Shown here: piece by piece, positions 30,360-39,230 of the stretch
Layout: each line of letters opens with the position of its first letter
Numbering within the stretch: position 1 is the first letter of the stretch
From: Cyanobacteria bacterium REEB67
GTDB taxonomy: Bacteria > Cyanobacteriota > Vampirovibrionia > Obscuribacterales > Obscuribacteraceae
Length of the DNA stretch: 47,517 bases
Direction of reading: 5' to 3'
Assembly: GCA_018971775.1 (NCBI GenBank)
Contig: JAGXAB010000051.1
Span: 1-47,517 of the forward strand
The notes under the pieces: generated by a model
Databases searched by the model: none
What the model was told of the DNA's origin: nothing
What the model saw: the letters and a program-made list of their open reading frames with translations, nothing else
Position numbers and translations under genes: made by a program

Positions 30360-32736
30360 GCGAGCACCTGCGTTTAAGACTAACTATTCCGCTGGCTTTA
30401 TTCCCAATTTTGTCGTTTTGCTTGCAGCGCTCGCCGGTTTGAATGCTCCGGCCCTGGCCAGGCATGATTATTTTTTGCTTGGCGAAGCGCCCGGCGTCAA
30501 GGCCTGGGACAGCTATCTGCCAGGTGAAGACGGCATCGCCTCGGCCCCCCTCGAACGTCTTCAGCATAAAGCAATCCTGGCACTCTATCTGGTGCCGGCG
30601 CTGCTCGATGAACGAGCCTTGAAAAGCTCAGATAGAGAGTTGCTGGAGCTTATCCCTCCCTACAAAGAAGCTGCTGCCATCGGTGCTGAAAAGAAAAGAA
30701 CATTCGCGGCCCTGTCCGTCGACGCCGATAAGCGGCTCAGTCCGGCTCTGGCTGATAGTATGCGCTTTTTGCGCTGGCGTGTGCTTGCTCTCAAGCCTGG
30801 CCGACATCGGAAAATCAACGAAGAAGTGCAGGCTTTTTTGACTAAATACAATCAGGCCGCTAAGCTGGACAGTGTCACTGCCGCCGCCGATATAAACGCG
30901 CTCAGCGAAGAGTTTGGCCGCCGGCAGAGTCGACTTGACAGGGCTAATTTGCAAAGTCTCGATCGAGCTTTGATTCGCAAAAGTGCCGCCGAGCAGGCAC
31001 AAAAAAAAGAAGAAAGCGCGCTCAAAGAATATGAAAATCATGTCGCCGAAGCTTATGTCATGGCCAGTCTCGACCGAAGGGGAAGTGCGTCGGAACATTT
31101 CAGCGAGGCCATCAATTATCTGAGACCGCGGGCTGCACTGCAAAGACCGCAGACCGACGAATTGCGCAAAGCCTGGTTGCACGTAATCGACGAGGAACTA
31201 TTCAAATACGAGGAGGCCGATTCATCGAAAGCGGGAGAAGCTCTCGCTGCCGATCAAACACTCAACCTGAAGAGAAATATAGGTTGGCTGATTGATATCG
31301 CCTACCTGGCCAAAATCGACGGACGCCTGAATGAGGCCGCCTTTGAATTTCGTCGGGCATTTTTGCTGGTGGCGCGTTATTTCCCGGAAGAGCAGAATGA
31401 ATACTCTTATCTCACCTATGATCTTGGCGAAACACTTCTCTGGGATGAGAAATTTGACGAGAGTGTCTATTATTTTGACAAGTGCTTGCAAGCCAGGGCA
31501 AAGGCCGATCCACTGTCCCTGACGACCGTCGATACGGCCAATATGCTTGGCCGGGCAGGGTTGCGTCAGGGGCAGGCGAAACTGGGGCTGGATGTCTTTT
31601 ATGACAATTTGTCCCGCATTGCCAGGCGCCTGCAACTCGAAGTACATGAGGCCGGCGACGATGAGCGGCATCAAGAGCTAGTCAATGCTCTGCTTGCTGA
31701 TTTGCCGCGAGCATCCAGTGAGGATCGCCGGCAGATTGATGACGCGCTGCAAGGTACGGTAGACGCGGCGATACCCCTGAAGCAATACGATCTTGCTTTG
31801 AGCAGCGGCGAATCTCTGCTTGCTATACGTAGCAGTGCCGAAAAGGTCGACACTGACATGATCATGAGTGTACTCTGGGGCATGGCTTATGCTTGTGACA
31901 GTAGCGCCCGACCGGAGCGCGCCATTAAGTACTACGATCGCCTCATCGACAGCTACGGCAAATCGATGAAGAAACTACTTCCTTCCTGGTATCACGGGCG
32001 GGGCCTTGATTATGATCTGGTCGGTCGGCCGGATTTAGCGGCTAAAGACATTAAGATGGCGATCGCTCTCTACAAGGAAAAATTGCTATTTGAGGAAGAC
32101 GAGGAAAGCCGCGACCACCTCACCTGGACGATCGCCGATTTACATTATAATCTCGAACAAGCAAAGAAGTATCCGCCCGACCGGCCGGATTATGCTGATC
32201 TTGCCGATAACAAGCGCTGGCGCAGGGCGAGCTTCCCTTTGAAAGTGTTTGTCGGTCGCGGCCCGGATGATGGTTTTGGTGGTGACATACTGAAGCTCGT
32301 GCACGAAGCGGTTGATCTCTGGCGAGATTATCCGCAGTCACCGATAGCGGTGCAGTATGTCGACGACTTGAGCAAAGCGGACATCTTTATCGAGAGAGTG
32401 ACTACATATGATGATATCCCCTATGGCTCTGCCGGTCGGACCAGTGCAAACTTCGAGCATCTGGGCGAGCGCGAGACTAGAGTAATTACCAGGGCCCATG
32501 TACGTGTTTATTGTCCGAGCTATGACGGTACGACCTGGGAAAATCAAAATGTCAAAATGAGCGATTTTGCCAGGACGCAGCTCAAATATTTGCTCGTCCA
32601 CGAGCTTGGGCACGTCTTTGGCCTGGCCCATTCACCAGCCGGTCCTGACATCATGTTCTGGAAGTCTTGCTCCGAGACGTTGTCCAGTCGAGACGTAAAG
32701 ACTATTGAACGCATATATGTTACGCAGCCTGAGTGA
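30265..32736 (+). CDS. TPR protein with C-terminal metzincin-type zinc protease
   Basis: The frame opens at TTG 30265 but the true start is unclear; TTG 30292 and TTG 30418 are alternatives and none has a good ribosome-binding site. A hydrophobic secretion signal ends near APALARHD (bases around 30460). The middle (several hundred residues) is helical with TPR-like units (RLNEAAFEFRRAFLLVARYF, DESVYYFDKCLQARAK). The last 180 residues form a metalloprotease: KVFVGRGPDDG, then HELGHVFGLAHSPAGPDIM. This has the full HExxHxxGxxH zinc motif and the Met-turn expected for metzincins (matrixin/M10-like). It is likely an exported protease. The 5' end may overlap the divergent HEAT-like gene by up to 95 bp. 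Confidence 0.82.
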   Translation: MKSIWSNLLRTPLAAPFTRSATLPNSAAKSDTRAPAFKTNYSAGFIPNFVVLLAALAGLNAPALARHDYFLLGEAPGVKAWDSYLPGEDGIASAPLERLQHKAILALYLVPALLDERALKSSDRELLELIPPYKEAAAIGAEKKRTFAALSVDADKRLSPALADSMRFLRWRVLALKPGRHRKINEEVQAFLTKYNQAAKLDSVTAAADINALSEEFGRRQSRLDRANLQSLDRALIRKSAAEQAQKKEESALKEYENHVAEAYVMASLDRRGSASEHFSEAINYLRPRAALQRPQTDELRKAWLHVIDEELFKYEEADSSKAGEALAADQTLNLKRNIGWLIDIAYLAKIDGRLNEAAFEFRRAFLLVARYFPEEQNEYSYLTYDLGETLLWDEKFDESVYYFDKCLQARAKADPLSLTTVDTANMLGRAGLRQGQAKLGLDVFYDNLSRIARRLQLEVHEAGDDERHQELVNALLADLPRASSEDRRQIDDALQGTVDAAIPLKQYDLALSSGESLLAIRSSAEKVDTDMIMSVLWGMAYACDSSARPERAIKYYDRLIDSYGKSMKKLLPSWYHGRGLDYDLVGRPDLAAKDIKMAIALYKEKLLFEEDEESRDHLTWTIADLHYNLEQAKKYPPDRPDYADLADNKRWRRASFPLKVFVGRGPDDGFGGDILKLVHEAVDLWRDYPQSPIAVQYVDDLSKADIFIERVTTYDDIPYGSAGRTSANFEHLGERETRVITRAHVRVYCPSYDGTTWENQNVKMSDFARTQLKYLLVHELGHVFGLAHSPAGPDIMFWKSCSETLSSRDVKTIERIYVTQPE

Positions 32737-32849
32737 TATGTTTTGGTCCGGGTGCTCTCGGCCCAGGAGGCGGAGTCGGATTGCAAAGAGTTAATTTCTC
32801 GCTGCCACTTTTTAGCTAAAATTGGGGCACTTTCGTCGAGATTTCCAAC

Positions 32850-33578
32850 ATGTTAAACAGTTCAGCCCAAGGCTTTTCCAGAGTTACTAACCAGGCGGCC
32901 GGCAATGCCAGTCAACCGGGCGTCCAGCTCGATCGTAACAAGTCGATTATCTGGGCCCGTTATCTAATCGACTCGCCGGATTGGTTGATCTTCGCCACTC
33001 GTGTCACACGCGTCAATAGCGAAACCGGTCCGCTTGCCACTCCAATTAAGTTGGTTTCCTTGAGCTTGCTCACGCCTTCCGGCAAAGTCGTTTACGAGGC
33101 GATGTTGAAGCCGCAGGAGATGATTCCGTCGGATCTGATCAGCGAGCACGGTCTCGATTATTCGGTAGTTTTCAACGCCCAGCCCTTTTCTGAAATCGCC
33201 GTGCGCATGCAAAAACTGATCAGCGGCAAACAGATCCTTGCCTGGGATTTGAATGCGCAGCAGCATCTTTTTGATGAATTGTGCAAGCTCTTTGCCCAGC
33301 CTCTAGTGCCATTTGTCGGATATAGCCTGAGACCAGAATACGCCCGTTTTGTAGGCGAATATGATGCCGCTAGTGGTGCATATAAACCGCAGGCCCTCGC
33401 TGTCGATGGTATCAGCGCCACTGCCGAATGTCGGGCTATGCTCGATGTGCTCACCCAAATGGCCAGTACCAGTCAGAGTCGTGATGCTGCACCGGTAGGC
33501 AATCAGGGCTGGACAGCAGAATTTTATAAACCGAAGGTAAATGCCGCCGACAAGATCAAAGATTTTCTCGGGCTTTAA
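32850..33578 (+). CDS. DnaQ-fold protein without catalytic residues
   Basis: This 242-residue cytoplasmic protein is unnamed but follows the DnaQ exonuclease layout: LVSLSLLTPSGKVVYEAMLK, then PQEMIPSDLISEHGLDYSVV, FSEIAVRMQKLISGKQILAW, and ISATAECRAMLDVLTQMA. In active enzymes these correspond to the DxE, the hNxxFD and the HxAxxD motifs. Here the DxE position reads FATRVT (Asp to Ala), the second motif reads LAWDLNAQQHLF (Asp to Gln), and the third lacks its His. The fold call is by eye. It is likely a nucleic-acid or protein-binding relative with no exonuclease activity. It stands alone, 113 bp downstream of the metalloprotease. Confidence 0.65.
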   Translation: MLNSSAQGFSRVTNQAAGNASQPGVQLDRNKSIIWARYLIDSPDWLIFATRVTRVNSETGPLATPIKLVSLSLLTPSGKVVYEAMLKPQEMIPSDLISEHGLDYSVVFNAQPFSEIAVRMQKLISGKQILAWDLNAQQHLFDELCKLFAQPLVPFVGYSLRPEYARFVGEYDAASGAYKPQALAVDGISATAECRAMLDVLTQMASTSQSRDAAPVGNQGWTAEFYKPKVNAADKIKDFLGL

Positions 33579-33691
33579 AACAGCTTGTTTCCACAGCTCA
33601 ATTTTTGGCAATTGCTTTGGTGGGCTGATGGTCTATTCAGAGTCAGCTCCCAGGTCTGCAACTGTCTGCTTAAGTCTATTTTACGGTCAAT

Positions 33692-34279
33692 CTAGGCTTC
33701 TATCTTTGAGCCGAGCAATTTGAGAAATTGGGCCATCCAGTCAGGGTGACCGGGCCAGGCGGCGGCGCTGACCAGGTTGCCCTCGGTGACGGCGTTCGAG
33801 ACGCCGACATTTGGCTCCGACCAGGTGCCGCCCGCTCTCACTACTTCCGGTTTCACGGCCGGATAAGCCATGCAAACGCGGTCTTGCAGAACGTCTGCGG
33901 CGCTCAGTATCTGCGCTCCGTGGCAAATTGCCGCCACCGGTTTTTTCTCGGCGAAAAAGTCTTTGACCAGCTTGAGCACCGCTTCGTTCAAGCGCAGATA
34001 TTCTGGGGCGCGGCCGCCGGGAATGACGAGGGCATCAAAATCAATGCTTTTGCATGCGGCGAAGTCGCCGGTGACGGCAAACAAGTGTCCTGGCTTTTCG
34101 CTGTAGGTCTGGTCCCCTTCGAAATCGTGAATTGCCGTTTTTACTTTCGATCCGGCTCTTTTGTCTGGACAGACTGTCGTCACTTTGTGACCGACCATGG
34201 TAAGCATTTGATAGGGCACCATCGCTTCGTAATCTTCTACATAATCGCCAACCAGCATCAATATTTTTTTTGCGCTCAT
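33692..34279 (-). CDS. DJ-1/PfpI family protein
   Basis: This 195-residue cytoplasmic protein has the family motifs: ILMLVGDYVEDYEAMVPYQM at the N-terminus with the conserved Glu, ALVIPGGRAPEYLR, and the nucleophile elbow AAICHGAQIL with the reactive Cys next to His. The family includes PfpI/YhbO-type proteins linked to stress protection and to reversal of glyoxal damage on proteins and nucleotides. AAAGGA lies six bases before the ATG. The membrane glycosyltransferase gene is 24 bp upstream on the same strand, so they may share a transcript. Deglycase, protease or glyoxalase activity cannot be decided from sequence. Confidence 0.9.
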   Translation of the reverse strand: MSAKKILMLVGDYVEDYEAMVPYQMLTMVGHKVTTVCPDKRAGSKVKTAIHDFEGDQTYSEKPGHLFAVTGDFAACKSIDFDALVIPGGRAPEYLRLNEAVLKLVKDFFAEKKPVAAICHGAQILSAADVLQDRVCMAYPAVKPEVVRAGGTWSEPNVGVSNAVTEGNLVSAAAWPGHPDWMAQFLKLLGSKIEA

Positions 34280-34303
34280 TGTTTTTCCTTTGCTTACTGC
34301 TAG

Positions 34304-36070
34304 TTATGTTTGCTTGCGACGATAGAGCTGCAACTTACTGCCGTCCGGCAGATTACGTTCTGAGTACAACGTAAAGTGCTCCGGATTTTGAACAAAGTTC
34401 AAGATTTTTTTATAATTGTCCTTGCTTGCCTGACTATCGAGTGGACTGCCCTGGTAGCCGGTCTTAAGCAAATACCATTCATAGTAGTTCAAGGCGCCTT
34501 CGTCATAGCGCACCATATCGCCGTGCAAGGTGAATTGTCGAAAAGTGGACGGTTCGATTTGCGTATTGGTAAAAATGCAGACCAGGTCGATCGTGTGAAC
34601 GCTAAGATCCGGTGTACTGGGCATCAGGTTTAAGGTTATCTTCGCCCCTTTTTTGCCAGGCTGATCGAGCAGATCTTTTGCATTGGCCGCGGCAATTTGA
34701 TCGATAACCCATTCCTGGCCCCAGCGATCTCCGCCAGGCGTCGGGGCAGGCCTCGGCTCGACCATTTCACGACTGACGTTGTGACCGGCTATTTTGTAGA
34801 CGACATGTTCAAAAGCGTCTGAAGCATTGATCGGGTAGGGCGTGTAATTGAGCAGGACAAATTGAGCGAGGGCAAAAAACAATACAGTCCAGGCGGCGAA
34901 TTTCAGCTTTCTGTCGTCAAGCCAGCCGGCCAGCAGTTGGCCTGAGTAGATCGCTGGTGCTATCGCCAGTGGTATCACATAACGCTGCTCCGGTTTGTTC
35001 AAGCCGACGCAACAAAGCAATAATAGACCGCAGACGCTGGCGGCAATGGCAATATAAATGTCCTGCTTGCACAGGGCCCGGGAGCGACTGAGCCAAAGGA
35101 TCGCCAGGGCTGCCAAGAGTAAAAGGCCGGGTGACAGCATGCCGACCAGACCGGAAAGATAGTGAGAAAAGTGGTCGAAAAATACGTTGACGGGTCCGCC
35201 ACTGAGGGTCGGGTCATTTTTGTAGTAGTCTCTCCAGGCGGCAAGCGCTTTCAAATTTGGCAGCATCCAGAGAAGCAAAGCGAGCGCCGGACAGGCTCCA
35301 GCCAGTGCCAGTCTGGCGATGTTTTTGCCGTGCCTGGCTTTTGTTTCGCGTCCAAGCAAAAATAAGCAAGGAAAAAGGAGGAACAGCACTGACACTTGCT
35401 TGCTCGTCGCTCCCAGCGCCAGGCAGATACCCATGATCAGAGCGTTGCGCCAGTCCATCTTGCTGTCGAAATTGGCGATGCCCCAGAGAGCTAATGTGGT
35501 GAAGGTGAGATAGGCGTAGTCGAGGAGCGGGACGTGCGAGAGCATGGCGACAAGGGGATAGGAGCAGGCGATGACAACGGCGAGTGCGGCGGCAAGATGA
35601 TTTTTTCCGAGCTTGAGAGATAATCCGTACAGGCTTGCCATGAAGATTGCTTGATAAAACAACAAAGCAGCCATGTCGCTGATGCGGCCGAAGCCTAGAG
35701 CCGCCTTGAAGATGCCGTTGATAAAGTGGACTGTGAGCGGATAGTCGTAGTTGACGGTGAGAAATTGTTTGATCCAGCTCGCTTTGAAGATGTGCGCGTG
35801 TTTGATCAACTGCGCGTAAGCGATCGAATCTTTGACATGGGCGGCACCATCCCAGAAAGGATAACTATGGTCGAAATGCCACCATAAAAAAAGAGCGATC
35901 GTAAAAAAGGCGAAAACGAAGAGGAAGACGAGCTTGTCGTGAGCATAAGGCGCGACAACTTCTATCTGTCTGGAAGGGGCACCGGAAGGCTGCGATAAAT
36001 CTCTTGTAGAGCCGTCCGTCATACAGTGGTGGCGAAGTCCTTTTGCGTGTCCCGAGCTTTGTGGGGCCAT
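34304..36070 (-). CDS. Membrane glycosyltransferase, GT39/ArnT-like (GT-C fold)
   Basis: This integral membrane protein is about 588 residues with 10 or more hydrophobic segments (KLVFLFVFAFFTIALFLWW, then LAAALAVVIACSYPLVAML, LALAGACPALALLLWMLP). The first periplasmic loop has the YPFWDGAAHV motif, where Asp is the expected catalytic acid of GT-C enzymes using polyprenyl-phosphate sugars. A soluble C-terminal domain of about 170 residues follows. It likely transfers a sugar from a lipid carrier to lipid A, a glycan or a protein in the periplasm. The start is uncertain: ATG 36070 and ATG 36022 are both possible and lack a good ribosome-binding site. Confidence 0.82.
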   Translation of the reverse strand: MAPQSSGHAKGLRHHCMTDGSTRDLSQPSGAPSRQIEVVAPYAHDKLVFLFVFAFFTIALFLWWHFDHSYPFWDGAAHVKDSIAYAQLIKHAHIFKASWIKQFLTVNYDYPLTVHFINGIFKAALGFGRISDMAALLFYQAIFMASLYGLSLKLGKNHLAAALAVVIACSYPLVAMLSHVPLLDYAYLTFTTLALWGIANFDSKMDWRNALIMGICLALGATSKQVSVLFLLFPCLFLLGRETKARHGKNIARLALAGACPALALLLWMLPNLKALAAWRDYYKNDPTLSGGPVNVFFDHFSHYLSGLVGMLSPGLLLLAALAILWLSRSRALCKQDIYIAIAASVCGLLLLCCVGLNKPEQRYVIPLAIAPAIYSGQLLAGWLDDRKLKFAAWTVLFFALAQFVLLNYTPYPINASDAFEHVVYKIAGHNVSREMVEPRPAPTPGGDRWGQEWVIDQIAAANAKDLLDQPGKKGAKITLNLMPSTPDLSVHTIDLVCIFTNTQIEPSTFRQFTLHGDMVRYDEGALNYYEWYLLKTGYQGSPLDSQASKDNYKKILNFVQNPEHFTLYSERNLPDGSKLQLYRRKQT

Positions 36071-36195
36071 TTTAGCTGGTCTACCGGCAATTATGTATGC
36101 CAAATCTGTAATCAGAAATTCGCGATGTCAAGGTAATAAACTGAAGTAAGCCTGGTAGTCGGGCAAGCTATCGACGATTTCCTCGGACTCGGGAT

Positions 36196-37368
36196 ATGAA
36201 TTTGAACAAGTCTTCTGTTTTTTCGCTTTTGCTATCAACTCTTCTTCTCTCGTCGTTTGGTGGCCTGCCGTCTGCTGCTCAGGTTGACCAAACGACGGTA
36301 GCTACTGTTGCTCCGGCCGCCAATAGTGAATCGCCCCGCCTTGCGGCAATTCGCGCCATGGTGCGGCAGGCCGTTCAGGAACAGGGCATCCCTGGATATG
36401 CCATCGCTATTGTCCAGAGCGGCCGTGTTGTCTTTTGCCAGACCTGTGGCCAGGCCGATTTAAATAATGCCAGACCGGTGGATGAGAACACAATTTTTGG
36501 TCTTGCTTCGCTGACCAAGACTTTTACTGGTTTTGCCCTCCTGCACCTGATCGACGAGGGCAAGGTGGAGCCGACTGACAGACTGGATAAATATCTAGGC
36601 AACCTGCCGGACAGTTGGAAGAAGATGACGATTTTTCAACTGGCCTCCATGCGCGCCGGATTGCCTGAAAGTCGAGCGGAGGAGCTGCCCTGGCCTCAGG
36701 AGATGCGCTATCTGGAAGGTCAACCGCTTGCCTATGAGCCCGATAGCAAACACGTTTACAGCAATCCGAGCTATCGCGTCCTCGGTACAGTAATTGAGGC
36801 GGTCACCGGCATGCCGTTTTTGGAGTATTTGAATCAGACAATTTTTGAACCACTGCAGATGCGCTCTACCGGCACCTGTGAGAGCCTGTCTTCTACCGGC
36901 AGGCTCTCCAGCCAGTATGTCGGTCCGCCCGGTGGGCAGGTGCGTCGCATCCCTCCGAAAGATCCGGCCACGAATTTTTCGGCCGGCATGCTTGCCTCTT
37001 CTCTGCACGATCTCTGTGCTTACTCTATGGCCTTGCTAGATCATAAAATATTGAGTGCTGCTGCTTATCAGGTTTATTTCGTCGAGCGGCCGGCGCTCTC
37101 GACCGGTGAGCCTTGCCCCTGGGCCTATGGGTGGGGAGCGTCGGTAAATCCTAATATCAAGCAGCGGGTTAACGGCATGAACGGTGGTTTGCCTGGCGTT
37201 GCTTCTTCGATTATGTTGCTGCCTGACGCGAAAATCGCCGTGGTGGCACTGGCAAATTTGCGGCGCAAGCCTGTCTACAATATCGCCAAAAGAGCAATGC
37301 TGATGTATGTCGGCGCCGACGCCAGCGGCGCGCCGAACGAGGCCGACGCAGTCGGGCAAGGTCAGTGA
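36196..37368 (+). CDS. Secreted serine hydrolase, class C beta-lactamase-like
   Basis: This 390-residue protein has a signal peptide (SLLLSTLLLSSFGGLPSAAQ). The beta-lactamase/D-Ala carboxypeptidase fold is marked by SLTK (Ser105, Lys108), the YSN motif (Tyr188, Asn190), and NGGLPG in place of the usual HxGxxxG or KTG third motif. The family includes AmpC, DD-peptidases and esterases such as EstB. With the changed third motif, an esterase or peptidase role is as likely as beta-lactam hydrolysis. It stands divergent from the glycosyltransferase gene with 125 bp between starts; the ABC exporter gene follows after 66 bp. Confidence 0.88.
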   Translation: MNLNKSSVFSLLLSTLLLSSFGGLPSAAQVDQTTVATVAPAANSESPRLAAIRAMVRQAVQEQGIPGYAIAIVQSGRVVFCQTCGQADLNNARPVDENTIFGLASLTKTFTGFALLHLIDEGKVEPTDRLDKYLGNLPDSWKKMTIFQLASMRAGLPESRAEELPWPQEMRYLEGQPLAYEPDSKHVYSNPSYRVLGTVIEAVTGMPFLEYLNQTIFEPLQMRSTGTCESLSSTGRLSSQYVGPPGGQVRRIPPKDPATNFSAGMLASSLHDLCAYSMALLDHKILSAAAYQVYFVERPALSTGEPCPWAYGWGASVNPNIKQRVNGMNGGLPGVASSIMLLPDAKIAVVALANLRRKPVYNIAKRAMLMYVGADASGAPNEADAVGQGQ

Positions 37369-37434
37369 AAGCAGGCTATAACGAAAATGGAAACAAAAAA
37401 CAGGAATCAGTGGTGACAGAAGTAATGGTCCGAT

Positions 37435-39222
37435 ATGTTTAGCGGTCCGCCCGTCCACTTGATGTGGTCCAGCATGTACAACCCGGAGAAGCAAAAGCTC
37501 AAGGGGCATGTTGAGTGGCGACGCATCTGGGCCCTTTTTATGCCCTATTGGAAAATGCAGCTCGGTGTCTTCGGTTTGATCTTGTTTGGTTCTGTGCTCG
37601 GCTTGACGCCGGCCATTTTGACTCTATCTATGATCGACAAAGCTATACCGGCGCATAATTTTCGGCTGCTCATTACCGATGTTGTTTTGATGGTGGTTGC
37701 TTCACTGGCGGCCAGTCTGGCTGGTGTTTATCAGGGCTATCTCAATAGCCAAGTCGGTGAAGGCATCATTCGCGATTTGCACACTTCGCTTGTTAGCCAT
37801 CTGCATAAAATGCCGCTTGAATTTTTCACCGCCACCAAGACCGGTGAAATCATGAACCGGGTAAGCAATGACGTTGAAAGCGTCGACAACGTCATCACTA
37901 TGACGATGGTATCGATCATCACTAATATTTTGACGATTGTCACCACGCTGATCGCCATCTTTGCGATTGATTGGCGACTTTCGATCGTATCGATAGTTGT
38001 GGTACCGGTAATGGTGCTGCCCCTGTGGCCGGTTGGTCGTAAGATGTACGATGCTCGCAAGAAGACTCGCGCTAAGCGCGACCAGATGCAGGCTGCTACG
38101 CAAGAAACGCTCTCTGTTTCCGGAATCGTCCTGGTCAAATCCTTTGTGCGCGAAAGCAGCGAGAAAAAGCGCTTTTATAATCTGGCAACCGAACTCATGG
38201 CCCTCGAGATCAATGTAGCCATGGTCGGACGCTGGTTTCTCATGGCCATCACCAGCATGGTCACCATCGGTCCGGCGGTGATCTGGCTGGTAGGTGGCTG
38301 GCTGGCAATATACGACGGTGTCACCGTTGGCGTGCTTGTCAGCTTTGTTGCATTGTTGTCACGTCTTTATACACCTGTCTCTGCTCTGGCCGGTGTGCAG
38401 GTGCAAATAGTCAGTGCGCTTGCGGTTTTTGAGCGCATTTTCGACTACCTCGATATGAAGGAGGAGCGCGACCCGCCCGGCGCAACCGTGATCGAGAAAG
38501 TAGAGGGAAAAGTCACCTTTGACGATGTCACTTTTCGCTATCCAAATGGAAAGACCGTGGTCGAGCACCTGTCCTTTACGATCGAGCCAGGCTCAATGGT
38601 CGCTTTTGTCGGACCATCGGGTGCGGGCAAGACGACAATTACTAATCTCGTACCGAGGCTTTATGACGCTCAGGAAGGGCGTATCCTGATTGATGATTAT
38701 GATGTCAAAGCAGTGACGCTCGCCTCGCTACGTGAACAGATTGGTATTGTTTCCCAGGAGACTTATCTCTTCCATGATACTATCGACGCCAATCTGCGTT
38801 ATGCTCGCGAAGGCGCGACCGAGGAGCAAATCATCGAAGCCTGCAAGGCAGCTAATATCCATGATGTGATCATGGCCATGTCTGAAGGCTATGATACCGT
38901 TGTCGGCGAACGGGGCCATAAGCTGAGCGGCGGCGAGAGGCAGCGTCTGGCGATAGCGCGCGTCCTGCTGAAGAACCCGCGTATTCTCATCCTCGATGAG
39001 GCGACGAGTTCGCTCGATACCGAAAATGAATCGCTCATCCAAGCGGCGCTCGTCCCATTAATGCAAGGGCGTACATCGCTGGTGGTGGCACACCGCCTGT
39101 CCACGATTATTGCTGCCGATCGTATCTTTGTAGTCGAGCAAGGTCGGGTGATCGAAAGCGGCACGCACAAAGACCTGCTGGCGGCCGATGGTTTGTACAC
39201 CAGGCTATATCAGGCGCACTGA
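37435..39222 (+). CDS. ABC exporter, fused permease and ATPase (MsbA-like)
   Basis: This 595-residue half-transporter works as a dimer. Six hydrophobic segments lie in residues about 30-330 (GVFGLILFGSVLGLTPAIL, VVLMVVASLAASLAGVY, IVTTLIAIFAIDWRLSIVS). The nucleotide-binding domain follows, with Walker A GPSGAGKT at 393-400, the signature LSGGERQR from 497, Walker B ILILDEATSSLD and the switch His in VVAHRLS. It would flip lipids, peptides or drugs outward at the cost of ATP. Family resemblance is to lipid A and multidrug exporters of the MsbA/LmrA type. The start at ATG 37435 lacks a clear ribosome-binding site; a slightly later Met is possible. Substrate unknown. Confidence 0.92.
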   Translation: MFSGPPVHLMWSSMYNPEKQKLKGHVEWRRIWALFMPYWKMQLGVFGLILFGSVLGLTPAILTLSMIDKAIPAHNFRLLITDVVLMVVASLAASLAGVYQGYLNSQVGEGIIRDLHTSLVSHLHKMPLEFFTATKTGEIMNRVSNDVESVDNVITMTMVSIITNILTIVTTLIAIFAIDWRLSIVSIVVVPVMVLPLWPVGRKMYDARKKTRAKRDQMQAATQETLSVSGIVLVKSFVRESSEKKRFYNLATELMALEINVAMVGRWFLMAITSMVTIGPAVIWLVGGWLAIYDGVTVGVLVSFVALLSRLYTPVSALAGVQVQIVSALAVFERIFDYLDMKEERDPPGATVIEKVEGKVTFDDVTFRYPNGKTVVEHLSFTIEPGSMVAFVGPSGAGKTTITNLVPRLYDAQEGRILIDDYDVKAVTLASLREQIGIVSQETYLFHDTIDANLRYAREGATEEQIIEACKAANIHDVIMAMSEGYDTVVGERGHKLSGGERQRLAIARVLLKNPRILILDEATSSLDTENESLIQAALVPLMQGRTSLVVAHRLSTIIAADRIFVVEQGRVIESGTHKDLLAADGLYTRLYQAH

Positions 39223-39230
39223 GCTTATCG

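Noticed and set aside
36196..37368. Calling the serine hydrolase an antibiotic-resistance beta-lactamase
   Set aside because: The SxxK and YxN motifs fit, but the third motif is NGGLPG and close relatives are often esterases or peptidases. The sequence does not support a resistance claim.
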